A stretch of DNA of 8,368 nucleotides from Pusillimonas sp. UBA6240 (GTDB taxonomy: Bacteria > Pseudomonadota > Gammaproteobacteria > Burkholderiales > Burkholderiaceae_B): contig DJWC01000085.1 of NCBI GenBank assembly GCA_002441445.1, positions 1-8,368 on the forward strand, given 5' to 3'. Below are positions 1 to 6,284 of the stretch, in pieces. Position 1 is the stretch's first letter. Each line of letters begins with the position of its first letter. The translations under genes were made by a program, and so were the position numbers. Below the pieces are notes generated by a model. The model was not told where the DNA came from and searched no databases. It saw nothing but the letters and a program-made list of their open reading frames with translations.

Positions 1-1400
1 TTGGTGGAGGTGTTGTGCGGGCAGCCCGAACAGAACCAGGGCTTGCGCTCGGCCACGGCGGCCGGCTTGCCGGGTTCGGCTTCTTTGGCGTCGATGATGG
101 CGATGCGCGCCGCAATGCGCGCCCGCAGGGTGGCGGGCAGCTCGGCCTTGTCCAGCCGCCTGGCGATGGCGCGCGCGATGATGGCGGGGGACAGCTCCGC
201 GTTCGCGGGCAATAGCCATTGGCCGCGCGGCACCGACCATTCGCCGCCCGCGTTGTCCTTTTCATCGAACTTGCCGTAGACCTTGGGGCGGACATCGTCG
301 CGCCAGTTGTACAGCTCTTCCTTCAATGCATATTCGAGTATCTGGCGCTTTTCCTCGACGACCAGGATTTCCTCCAGTCCGGTCGCGAATTCGCGCGCAT
401 CCTGCGCGTTCAAGGGCCAGACGCAGCCCACCTTCATCAGGCGTATGCCTAGCTGCGCGCAAGTGGCGTCGTCCAGGCCCAGGTCGGCCAGCGCCTGCCG
501 GGTATCCAGGTAGGCTTTGCCGGCCGTCATGATGCCGAAACGCGCGCGCGGCGAGTCGATGACCACGCGATTCAATTTATTGGCTCGCACGTACGCCAGC
601 GCCGCATACCATTTGTAGTTGATCAGCCGCGCTTCCTGCGCCAGGGGCGGGTCGGGCCAGCGTATGCTCAGCCCCTCGGGCGGCAGGACGAAATCCTGCG
701 GGACGGCGATTTGCACGCGGTCGGGGTCTATGTCCACCGAAGACGTCGATTCGACCACGTCGGTCACGCACTTCATGGCGACCCACAGGCCCGAATAGCG
801 GCTCATGGCCCAGCCATGCAGCCCATAGTCCAGATATTCCTGGACATTGGAAGGGTAGAGCACGGGGATGCCCGCCGCCTGGAAGACATGTTCGGACTGA
901 TGAGCCACCGTGGAAGATTTGGCGCCGTGGTCATCGCCGGCCAGCACCAGCACGCCGCCATGCCGCGAGGTGCCGGCCGAGTTCGCGTGCTTCAGCACGT
1001 CCATGGACCGGTCCACGCCCGGCCCTTTGCCATACCACATCCCGAATACGCCATCGCGGGTCGCATCCGGATAGAGCGTGACTTGCTGCGTGCCCCAGAC
1101 GGAGGTGGCGGCCAGGTCTTCGTTCAGGCCGGGCTGGAAGACGATATCGTTGTCCGTCAGATGCTGCCGCGCCTTCCACAAGGCCTGGTCCAGGGTGCCC
1201 AGGGGAGAACCCCGATAGCCGGAGATGAAGCCCGCCGTGTTCAGTCCCGCGCGCCTGTCGCGCGCTTTCTGCAGCATGGGCAGGCGCACCAGCGCCTGCG
1301 TGCCGCTCATATAGGCCCGGCCTTTTTCCAGCGTGTATTTATCGTCCAGAGATACGTTGGCGAGCGCCGCGAGCACCGCCTGGTCAAGGGGAGCGTTCAT
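1..1400 (-). CDS. indolepyruvate ferredoxin oxidoreductase family protein (C-terminal part outside window)
   Basis: An uninterrupted minus-strand frame begins at the ATG at 1400 (MNAPLDQAVLAALANVS) and is still open at the window edge after 466 codons. The family (single-chain homologues of archaeal IorA/IorB, about 1150 residues) oxidatively decarboxylates indolepyruvate or other arylpyruvates to arylacetyl-CoA in the cytoplasm, using thiamine diphosphate. Visible signs are the N-terminal pyruvate-oxidoreductase-type segment (residues about 20-230, with GFISGYRGSPLGTLDQAL and GDDHGAKSSTVAHQSE) and the start of the TPP-binding domain, CSGCPHNTST, at residues 457-466 where the window ends. The rest of the TPP domain and the gamma-type domain are therefore off the left edge. 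The start is supported by an AGGAGG ribosome site at 1410-1415, 9 nt away. The gene is divergent from a LysR regulator, which probably controls it. The family call is strong; the exact 2-oxoacid substrate is not readable. Confidence 0.92.
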   Translation of the reverse strand, partial: MNAPLDQAVLAALANVSLDDKYTLEKGRAYMSGTQALVRLPMLQKARDRRAGLNTAGFISGYRGSPLGTLDQALWKARQHLTDNDIVFQPGLNEDLAATSVWGTQQVTLYPDATRDGVFGMWYGKGPGVDRSMDVLKHANSAGTSRHGGVLVLAGDDHGAKSSTVAHQSEHVFQAAGIPVLYPSNVQEYLDYGLHGWAMSRYSGLWVAMKCVTDVVESTSSVDIDPDRVQIAVPQDFVLPPEGLSIRWPDPPLAQEARLINYKWYAALAYVRANKLNRVVIDSPRARFGIMTAGKAYLDTRQALADLGLDDATCAQLGIRLMKVGCVWPLNAQDAREFATGLEEILVVEEKRQILEYALKEELYNWRDDVRPKVYGKFDEKDNAGGEWSVPRGQWLLPANAELSPAIIARAIARRLDKAELPATLRARIAARIAIIDAKEAEPGKPAAVAERKPWFCSGCPHNTST

Positions 1401-1408
1401 TGCCGACT

Positions 1409-1415
1409 GCCTCCT
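1409..1415 (-). promoter_or_regulatory. strong ribosome binding site of the oxidoreductase gene
   Basis: Read on the minus strand this is AGGAGGC, a near-consensus Shine-Dalgarno sequence ending 8-9 nt before the ATG at 1400. It fixes the start of the indolepyruvate oxidoreductase homologue. The divergent LysR gene has no comparable site. Confidence 0.8.
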
Positions 1416-1480
1416 GTAAAGATTTTCTATCCGGCTCGTGGCCATTGTCTGTGGTTTAGCGTAGTGTATGGTTCCACGGC

Positions 1481-1509
1481 GATATCGTAAAATCAAATTT
1501 TCAGCTATC
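1481..1509. promoter_or_regulatory. candidate LysR operator: 29-bp imperfect palindrome in divergent intergenic region
   Basis: The 126-bp gap between the two divergent starts (1400 and 1527) contains a palindrome centred on base 1495. Its outer arms are GATA/TATC (1481-1484 and 1506-1509) and its inner arms AAAAT/ATTTT (1489-1493 and 1497-1501). Ten of 14 base pairs match by hand. It lies 18 bp before the LysR start codon and about 80 bp before the oxidoreductase start, a usual placement for an autoregulatory LysR-type site, and is the most A/T-rich part of the region. A weak promoter toward the regulator may be TTGTCT (1445-1450) and TATGGT (1467-1472) with a 16-bp spacer. The role as an operator is inference. 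Confidence 0.4.
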
Positions 1510-1526
1510 AGGTATTAATATTTCAG

Positions 1527-2471
1527 ATGAAAAGCGAAGTCACCCTCAGGCAATTCCGCTATTTCATCGCGGCGGCGGCCTCCGGCCAGTTTTCCACGGC
1601 GGCCATCGCCGAACACGTATCGCAATCAGCCATCACCAGCGCGGTGCAAAGCCTGGAAACGCAATTGAAGGCGAGGCTGTTCGACAGGCTGCCGCATGGC
1701 GTCGCGCTGACCCCGGAAGGCCAGGTATTCTTCCACCACGCCAGGCACGTCATGGATGCCGTCAACGACGCCATGCGCCACGCCAGCCTGCTGCCGCAAA
1801 CGGTGCGGGGCACGATCAGGCTGGCCGCCACCTATACGGTGCTGGGCTACTTCCTGCCCGACCTGCTCAGCCGCTTCAAGCGCAGCTATCCCCAAGTGGA
1901 AATCGACCTGGTCGACATGGACAGGCCCACGCTGGAGGCCGCGCTGAAAGAGGGCAGCATCGATCTGGGCATAGGGCTGCTGTCCAATATAGACGGCGAA
2001 GAGCGCTATGGACACCGCCTGCTGGTGCGCTCGCGCCGCCGCCTGTGGGCGGGCGCGGGGCATCCCCTGGCCCGGCAGGCCGTGGTCGCTCTGGACGACA
2101 TCGCCGCCAATCCGTACATATTGCTCACGGTGGACGATGCGGATACCGCGGCCATGCGCCACTGGGCCGGAACGGACACTAAACTGAAAGTGGCGATGCG
2201 CACCAGTTCGCTGGAAGCGCTGCGCGGCTTGGTGGCCTATGGCTTCGGCGTGTCCATCTTGTCCGACCTGGTGTACAGGCCGTGGTCGCTGGAAGGCAAG
2301 AAAATCGTCGCCGTCCCTATATCCGACCCTGTAGCCCCCATGGATGTCGGGCTGCTGTGGCCCAAGGACAAGGAACCCTCGGGCTTGTCAGACCTGTTCC
2401 GGCAATTCCTTATCCATGCCTGCGACAGCGACGAGGCCGGCGCCGCGGGCAATATGGCGCGCAAACGCTAG
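1527..2471 (+). CDS. LysR-family transcriptional regulator
   Basis: This 314-residue protein has the usual length and layout of a LysR-type regulator, a cytoplasmic DNA-binding protein that responds to a small-molecule co-inducer. The winged helix-turn-helix covers residues about 6-65 (TLRQFRYFIAAAASGQFSTA, then SQSAITSAVQSLETQL and LFDRLPHGVALTPEGQVFF). A linker helix follows, then a periplasmic-binding-protein-like effector domain from about residue 90 (GTIRLAATYTVLGYFLPDLL) to 300. The start is the first Met before the HTH; the upstream sequence is A/T-rich and shows no good Shine-Dalgarno, so expression may be low. Its divergence from the indolepyruvate oxidoreductase homologue makes that gene the likely target, with an arylpyruvate or related acid as possible inducer (inference). 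It converges on pldA with a 58-bp gap. No specific ortholog name can be assigned. Confidence 0.95.
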   Translation: MKSEVTLRQFRYFIAAAASGQFSTAAIAEHVSQSAITSAVQSLETQLKARLFDRLPHGVALTPEGQVFFHHARHVMDAVNDAMRHASLLPQTVRGTIRLAATYTVLGYFLPDLLSRFKRSYPQVEIDLVDMDRPTLEAALKEGSIDLGIGLLSNIDGEERYGHRLLVRSRRRLWAGAGHPLARQAVVALDDIAANPYILLTVDDADTAAMRHWAGTDTKLKVAMRTSSLEALRGLVAYGFGVSILSDLVYRPWSLEGKKIVAVPISDPVAPMDVGLLWPKDKEPSGLSDLFRQFLIHACDSDEAGAAGNMARKR

Positions 2472-2529
2472 ACGGCCCCGCCCGCAGGGAATCACCGCGG
2501 TGGGCGTCCCCGCGGCGGGCGGCGCAAAC
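2472..2529. terminator. GC-rich inverted repeats between convergent genes, possible bidirectional transcription end
   Basis: The 58-bp gap between the LysR stop and the pldA stop holds an 8-bp perfect inverted repeat, CCGCCCGC at 2478-2485 with GCGGGCGG at 2515-2522. Inside it is a second pair, CCGCGG at 2495-2500 and 2510-2515, around a 9-nt loop. The two stems share one base and could not both form completely. Neither strand has a T-run afterwards, so this is not a classical intrinsic terminator. The position between converging genes is the main reason to suspect a termination role. Confidence 0.3.
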
Positions 2530-3843
2530 TCAAGGCACCAAGGCAATCCCCAGGCGCACCTGACCATCGCTTTTATGGTTGTAGCCCAATAGGGTTTCCC
2601 CATAGCCCTTGAAATACTGCACGTGCAGATAGCCGTTCATGTTGAGGAAAGTCCGGCGCAGCGGCCAGGCCGCTTCGAGCTGAGTGGCATTGCGCCCGCC
2701 CTGGCCATGGCGGTACATGCCGGACAGCACCAGCCCATTGTCCTGGGCCCAGCGCAGCTTCCAGTCCACATGGCCGGCGTAATCGGCGTAATCCGGGTTG
2801 TTGTGCATGCTGAAATAGCCCTTCACGCGCGGCGCGAAAGTCAGCGTACTGCCGCCATCGAAACGATAGTTGAGCTCCGGCTGCACATAGGCGAAATTGA
2901 GCGAGCGCGAGTCCACGCCGCTTTTGCCGTTCGATTCATGCTCCACGCCCGTCGCCAGGCCGACGAACCAGTTTTTCTGGGGCGACTGCCAAAGCGCATC
3001 CTTGCGCCAGAACACGCTGGGCTTGAACGAGGTATCGACGAAGGGGTGCGAGTCCGAATGCAGGTCCCACAGCGCCGTTTGCGTATAGCCCAGATATAAA
3101 TGGTCGACGAAGTCCGGATTTTGCGGATCCTTGGGCGTGAACAAACGATATTTGAAGCTGACCTGGAAGCGCGCGGTGCTGCCGCCTTTGTTGCCCACAT
3201 CGAAATAAATCGGCTCGTAGGACGAAATGGCGCTGCGGAAATTCTCGAAGGCGGACGAAGACGCCAGGCTCGTGGCCTGTACGCCACTGGGCTGCACCGC
3301 CGGGCCGGCGCTGGCCGACGCGCCGGCCGCGGCCACGACGTTGGCGGGCAGGGCGGGATCGCGCCGCCCGGTATCGGCCGCGGCGCCGGCATCCACCACG
3401 GGACCCACCGCCGGCTTGCCCGCGATCAAGCCTTTTTCCGTCGCGCTGGTGTCCAGCGCCATCAGGGTGCCTTCCCCCTCTACATTGACGGCCTGCAGGC
3501 CATGCACCCCGCTGGGCACCACCGCTTTCCACGACAGCTTGATGAAGTTGTTGACGGGCACGTTGACGGCGTCCGGCACGCCATCCAGATAAGCCAGGCT
3601 GCGTATGCTGCGGCCGTCCTGGCCGCGCCACTGCAACACCAGCGTGCGCGGCGTCGTCCAGCTCATCGCCGTATCGGTGTCGTTGTACAGGATGCCATTG
3701 ATATTGACGGTTTCGCCGGCCGCGGCATGGGATTGAACCAGCCTGTAGCTGATGCCGGCACTGGCCGCGCCAGCCGCGAGCGCCGATCCAACAAGCAGGG
3801 CGGCCGCCGAAAGCGATTTGAGACAGCGGTATGAATGCGGCAT
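2530..3843 (-). CDS. pldA: outer-membrane phospholipase A (PldA family) with N-terminal extra domain
   Basis: This is a predicted outer-membrane beta-barrel, 437 residues, that hydrolyses acyl chains of phospholipids. The barrel covers about residues 210-437. HESNGKSGVDSRSLN gives His302, Ser304 and Asn316 with the same spacing as the His142/Ser144/Asn156 catalytic set of E. coli PldA, and Ser312 sits where the calcium-site Ser152 lies. The start at 3843 gives a clear signal peptide (MPHSYRCLKSLSAAALLVG, cleavage after AASA near residue 29). An upstream ATG at 3897 has a weak AGGT site, but the 18 extra codons (AGT, GCT, TGT, ATA, ACA) are unlike this gene's GC-rich codon use. Residues about 30-135 form a beta-rich domain and about 135-205 an Ala/Pro/Ser-rich linker, both absent from the 289-residue E. 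coli precursor. It ends on a phenylalanine-free GIALVP. It is monocistronic and convergent with the LysR gene. The family call is very sure; the role of the extra domain is unknown. Confidence 0.93.
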   Translation of the reverse strand: MPHSYRCLKSLSAAALLVGSALAAGAASAGISYRLVQSHAAAGETVNINGILYNDTDTAMSWTTPRTLVLQWRGQDGRSIRSLAYLDGVPDAVNVPVNNFIKLSWKAVVPSGVHGLQAVNVEGEGTLMALDTSATEKGLIAGKPAVGPVVDAGAAADTGRRDPALPANVVAAAGASASAGPAVQPSGVQATSLASSSAFENFRSAISSYEPIYFDVGNKGGSTARFQVSFKYRLFTPKDPQNPDFVDHLYLGYTQTALWDLHSDSHPFVDTSFKPSVFWRKDALWQSPQKNWFVGLATGVEHESNGKSGVDSRSLNFAYVQPELNYRFDGGSTLTFAPRVKGYFSMHNNPDYADYAGHVDWKLRWAQDNGLVLSGMYRHGQGGRNATQLEAAWPLRRTFLNMNGYLHVQYFKGYGETLLGYNHKSDGQVRLGIALVP

Positions 3844-3896
3844 AACGGAAAAGTATGTTGTTATTGACGGACAAACTTTAGCACTGGATGCGCGCA

Positions 3897-3929
3897 TTGG
3901 CGCTACCTAATGTAAATCAGCTGCGCCAA
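3897..3929. repeat. 7-bp inverted repeat upstream of pldA
   Basis: TTGGCGC at 3897-3903 is repeated in inverted orientation as GCGCCAA at 3923-3929, separated by 19 bp of mostly A/T-rich sequence. It lies 54-86 bp before the pldA start at 3843. It could be a dimeric regulator site, or a leader hairpin if transcription starts further upstream. No confident -35/-10 pair for pldA could be recognised in 3844-3960, and no small gene is visible there. Confidence 0.35.
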
Positions 3930-3966
3930 GGCCGCGCACGGCGCTAAGTATGCGCCCTGGCGAGGT

Positions 3967-4002
3967 TTTCCGCTTTCCGGTACGACGCGGTAAAATGCGC
4001 GG
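3967..4002 (+). promoter_or_regulatory. promoter of tRNA-Arg with GC-rich discriminator
   Basis: TAAAAT at 3991-3996 is a good -10 element. It is preceded at 17-18 bp by a weak -35 (TTTCCG/TTCCGC, beginning at 3967-3968) and followed at once by GCGCGGGC. A G/C-rich discriminator between the -10 and the start point is typical of stable-RNA promoters under stringent (ppGpp) control. Transcription would begin near 4003, leaving a short leader before the tRNA at 4021. Confidence 0.55.
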
Positions 4003-4020
4003 GCATCGGCGATAGCCTTG

Positions 4021-4097
4021 GCGGCAGTAGCTCAGCTGGATAGAGCACGGGCCTTCTAAGCCCGGGGTCGGGGGTTCGAGCCCCTCCTGCCGCGCCA
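4021..4097 (+). tRNA. tRNA-Arg, anticodon TCT
   Basis: All parts of a 77-nt cloverleaf are present. The acceptor stem is GCGGCAG/CTGCCGC, the D stem GCTC/GAGC, and the anticodon stem CGGGC/GCCCG around loop CTTCTAA. The T arm is GGGGG-TTCGAGC-CCCTC with one G-T pair, followed by discriminator G and an encoded CCA at 4095-4097. The anticodon is TCT at 4055-4057, so it reads AGA and AGG codons, which are rare in GC-rich genomes. Single-copy tRNA-Arg genes of this kind are common targets for tyrosine-integrase elements, and the block on its 3' side differs in composition from the block on its 5' side. No terminator hairpin with a T-run is visible after the CCA. Confidence 0.97.
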
Positions 4098-4110
4098 GTT
4101 CACTATCGCG

Positions 4111-5232
4111 TCAAACCGCAGCCTGGTCATTCGCGCCTCGGCCGTTCGCGCCCCGGTCGTCCGGACCCTGGTCATTCGCGACCGGGCCGTTTTCCACGAT
4201 ATTCCAACCCGCCTTGGAAATTTTCCGGGACCGTGCCGCCACGTCGATTGCATGCTTATTGACGGCTGTGCCGCGCATAGCCCTGGCCCGTATTCCTTCT
4301 AGAATGCAGGCAAACCGGAACATATTAAAGGCCAGATAAAATGTCCAGTCGGTGATGCGAGGGCGGCCTGTCAAAGCTAAATATTTACTCACAAAGACCG
4401 GCTCCAGCGGGATGCCCAGCGCGGTGAGATCCAGGCCTCTCAAGCCGCGCCGCTCGGTATGGTCTATATGCCATCCCAGGCATGCATAAGCCAAATCCAC
4501 CAATGGGTCTCCTAGCGTGGACAGCTCCCAGTCGAGCACGGCGATTATGCGGGGTTCCGTGGGATGGAAAATCAAGTTGTCCAATTTATAGTCCCCATGG
4601 GTGAGGCAGGTGGACTGCTCTTTCGGTATGTTCGCCGGCAACCACTCCAGCAAGCGTTCCATATCTGGATTGGGTTCGGATTCGCAGGCGCGGTAGCGCT
4701 CCGCCCATCGTCGCAGTTGCCGCTCCAGAAAGCCCTGGGGCTTGCCGAAATCGGACAGCCCGATGCTTTGATAGTCGATTTGATGAAGTTCAGCAATTAC
4801 CCGGCTGATTTCTTCGTAATATCGGCCCCGTTCATGCGCTTCCACGCTTGGCAAGGTGGGGTCCCAGAATATCCGTCCGTCGACATAATCCATCAGATAG
4901 AATTCACTGCCGAAGACGGATGCATCTTCACATTGAAGCCGGGGTTCCGGCACAGGCACGTTGCTATCTCGCAGCGCCGACAACACTCGAAACTCTCGGC
5001 CGACCGCATGCGCCGACTTGGCTCCCTCTTCGCCCATGGGCCGGCACCGCAGCACAAAAGATCGAGGCCCTAAATTGATCTTGAATGTAGGGTTGGATTG
5101 CCCGCCATTGAACTGTTCAATAGAGGGCGGGCCGTTGATGGGGCCAAGAGCGGCTTCGAGATATTCAAATAGGGACTCGAAATCATAGCTGGAGCCGGAA
5201 ACCGGCCTGGTTCCTGAAAAGTTGATTGTCAT
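4111..5232 (-). CDS. phosphotransferase family protein, APH/ACAD10-11 N-terminal-domain type (LvaA-like kinase)
   Basis: This 373-residue cytoplasmic kinase has the aminoglycoside phosphotransferase fold. A nucleotide-loop segment lies at residues 41-50 (FNGGQSNPTF), then FVLRCRP at 59-65. The catalytic Brenner motif HGDYKLDN is at 212-219 (Asp214, Asn219), and the metal-binding Asp234 is in AVLDWELSTLGDP. This subfamily matches the kinase domain of animal ACAD10/ACAD11 and bacterial LvaA, which phosphorylate the hydroxyl of 4-hydroxyacyl-CoA, rather than drug-resistance enzymes. It is the last gene of the four-gene operon, 25 bp after the binding-protein gene. The start ATG has no strong Shine-Dalgarno. 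The core seems to end near AGWNIVE (about residue 347); the remaining tail (ANDQG PDDRG ANGRG ANDQA) is a low-complexity pentapeptide repeat made by 15-bp tandem DNA repeats. The stop is 13 bp from the tRNA. The family is sure; the substrate is inference. Confidence 0.93.
   Translation of the reverse strand: MTINFSGTRPVSGSSYDFESLFEYLEAALGPINGPPSIEQFNGGQSNPTFKINLGPRSFVLRCRPMGEEGAKSAHAVGREFRVLSALRDSNVPVPEPRLQCEDASVFGSEFYLMDYVDGRIFWDPTLPSVEAHERGRYYEEISRVIAELHQIDYQSIGLSDFGKPQGFLERQLRRWAERYRACESEPNPDMERLLEWLPANIPKEQSTCLTHGDYKLDNLIFHPTEPRIIAVLDWELSTLGDPLVDLAYACLGWHIDHTERRGLRGLDLTALGIPLEPVFVSKYLALTGRPRITDWTFYLAFNMFRFACILEGIRARAMRGTAVNKHAIDVAARSRKISKAGWNIVENGPVANDQGPDDRGANGRGANDQAAV
4125..4199. repeat. 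five degenerate 15-bp tandem repeats at the 3' end of the kinase gene
   Basis: Consecutive 15-mers begin at 4125, 4140, 4155, 4170 and 4185, each starting GG(T/C)C(A/G)T or a close variant. Units 1 and 4 share 11 leading bases (GGTCATTCGCG), and unit 2 keeps TTCGCG. Because the unit is five codons, the array is read in frame as repeats of (A/P)-(N/D)-(D/G)-(Q/R)-G in the C-terminal tail of the kinase. It sits between the kinase core and the tRNA 3' end. Confidence 0.7.
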
Positions 5233-5257
5233 GAGATTCAGTTCGATATCCGATCAT

Positions 5258-6238
5258 TTACGGCGTAAGAGAAATGCCCGCATGCTTTGCCACATCGATC
5301 ATCCTGGCGCTGTCGCGACGAATGCGGTCGGCGAGTTCGCTTGGCGTGCTCGATTGGCTGCTGATGCCGGCGGATGCGAGTTGGCCCTTGACCGCCGGGT
5401 CGATAAGCACTTCCGCAATGTCTGCGCTAATCTTCGATGCAAGTTCCTTTGGCAGATTCTTGGGGCCGAAGACGGCAAACCACCCTTGAAGATCGAAATC
5501 GCTATAACCCAGTTCAATCATCGTAGGTACATCCGGGAGCTCGGGCGAACGTTGCGGTGAAGTGACTGCGAGCGCGCGAATTTTTCCTTCCCTTATATAG
5601 GGCAGCGATGGAGGGAGATTGTCGACAAGCACCTGAATATGCCCGCCCAGCAGGTCAGTGAGCGCAGGAGCGGAGCCTTTGTAAGGTATATGTTCCATTT
5701 TGATCCCGCTTAGCTGGCGGAACAGCTCTCCGACCAGATGCGACATCGAGCCGACGGAAGGGGTCCCGTAGTTGAGGGATGTGCGTTTGCCAAGGCGAAC
5801 CAGTTCGGCGAGGCTTGTCGCGGGTGAGTCGGCCTTGACGGCGATTACGCCCGGAACCACGCCCGCCATGGAGATGGGGGTGAAGTCTCCGATATAGTCG
5901 TATGGAAGATTCTTGAATACGGCGGGATTGACGGCATGGGTCGCCGCGACGCCAAGAAGCAAAGTGTAGCCATTCGGCGCTGCCTTGGCCACGGCTTCAG
6001 TACCGATTATGCCGCCGGCGCCTACGCGGTTTTCCACGATGACAGGCTGCTTCCATTTCGTGGAGAGCCGGCTCGCCAGGATGCGCGCCAGCGTGTCGGT
6101 TGTTCCGCCGGGAGGATAAGCCACTATAAGGCTTACCGGCTTGGTCGGATAGCCATTGGCGCGCGCTGTATCGGCGCCGAATGTGAATAAAGCACATAGC
6201 GCCAGCGCGCCGGCGAATCCTTTGAAAATGCTTTTCAT
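5258..6238 (-). CDS. Bug/TctC-family periplasmic solute-binding protein
   Basis: This is a 326-residue exported protein of the Bug family (tripartite tricarboxylate transporter substrate-binding), which captures organic acids in the periplasm. The signal peptide is MKSIFKGFAGALALCALFTF with cleavage after TARA (residue 27). The mature part opens with the family signature YPTKPVSLIVAYPPGGTTD, then WKQPVIVENRVGAGGIIG, IPYKGSAPALTDLLGG and the usual LPDVPTMIELG. The start at 6238 is preceded by AGGAGA with a 6-nt spacer and directly by the signal peptide; an in-frame extension up to 6433 would overlap the dehydrogenase gene and hides no domain. It lies 46 bp after the dehydrogenase stop and 25 bp before the kinase. 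No TctA/TctB membrane genes are adjacent, so this is an orphan receptor as usual in Bordetella relatives. Its ligand is plausibly the acid degraded by the neighbouring enzymes (inference). Confidence 0.95.
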   Translation of the reverse strand: MKSIFKGFAGALALCALFTFGADTARANGYPTKPVSLIVAYPPGGTTDTLARILASRLSTKWKQPVIVENRVGAGGIIGTEAVAKAAPNGYTLLLGVAATHAVNPAVFKNLPYDYIGDFTPISMAGVVPGVIAVKADSPATSLAELVRLGKRTSLNYGTPSVGSMSHLVGELFRQLSGIKMEHIPYKGSAPALTDLLGGHIQVLVDNLPPSLPYIREGKIRALAVTSPQRSPELPDVPTMIELGYSDFDLQGWFAVFGPKNLPKELASKISADIAEVLIDPAVKGQLASAGISSQSSTPSELADRIRRDSARMIDVAKHAGISLTP

Positions 6239-6244
6239 ATGTAG

Positions 6245-6252
6245 TCTCCTCT
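6245..6252 (-). promoter_or_regulatory. ribosome binding site of the Bug-family gene
   Basis: On the minus strand this reads AGAGGAGA, with the purine core ending 6 nt before the ATG at 6238. It decides the start, since the frame stays open far upstream into the preceding dehydrogenase gene. It is the strongest ribosome site in the operon, consistent with a binding protein being made in excess. Confidence 0.75.
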
Positions 6253-6284
6253 GGTTGAGAGTGCGGTGTTTTTTTGCGCGGGCG

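Noticed and set aside
711..1490. Plus-strand open frame of 259 codons opposite the oxidoreductase gene
   Set aside because: It is a shadow of the real minus-strand gene, which has a ribosome site, a recognisable family and a 466-codon open frame; the plus-strand product resembles no family I recognise.
3100..3834. Plus-strand open frame of 244 codons opposite pldA
   Set aside because: It is antisense to a clear phospholipase gene in GC-rich DNA, is rich in Arg/Ala/Gly/His, and has no domain or ribosome site.
3844..3897. Upstream start for PldA at 3897
   Set aside because: A weak AGGT lies before it, but the 18 extra codons are unlike the gene's codon use and would give an unusually long stretch before the signal-peptide core; kept only as an alternative.
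4056..4253. Minus-strand open frame ending in RGSNPRPRA
   Set aside because: The GSNPRP end is the well-known spurious translation of a tRNA gene's reverse strand; the rest is an out-of-frame reading of the kinase tail repeats.
4111..5232. Antibiotic (aminoglycoside) resistance kinase
   Set aside because: The fold is shared, but the motifs and the neighbouring acyl-CoA dehydrogenase fit the ACAD10/11-LvaA branch acting on acyl-CoAs, not drug modification.
6261..6284. Possible terminator between the dehydrogenase and the Bug gene (run of seven T on the plus strand)
   Set aside because: On the transcribed minus strand the run is A, not T, and no hairpin precedes it in the right direction; the genes likely share a transcript.
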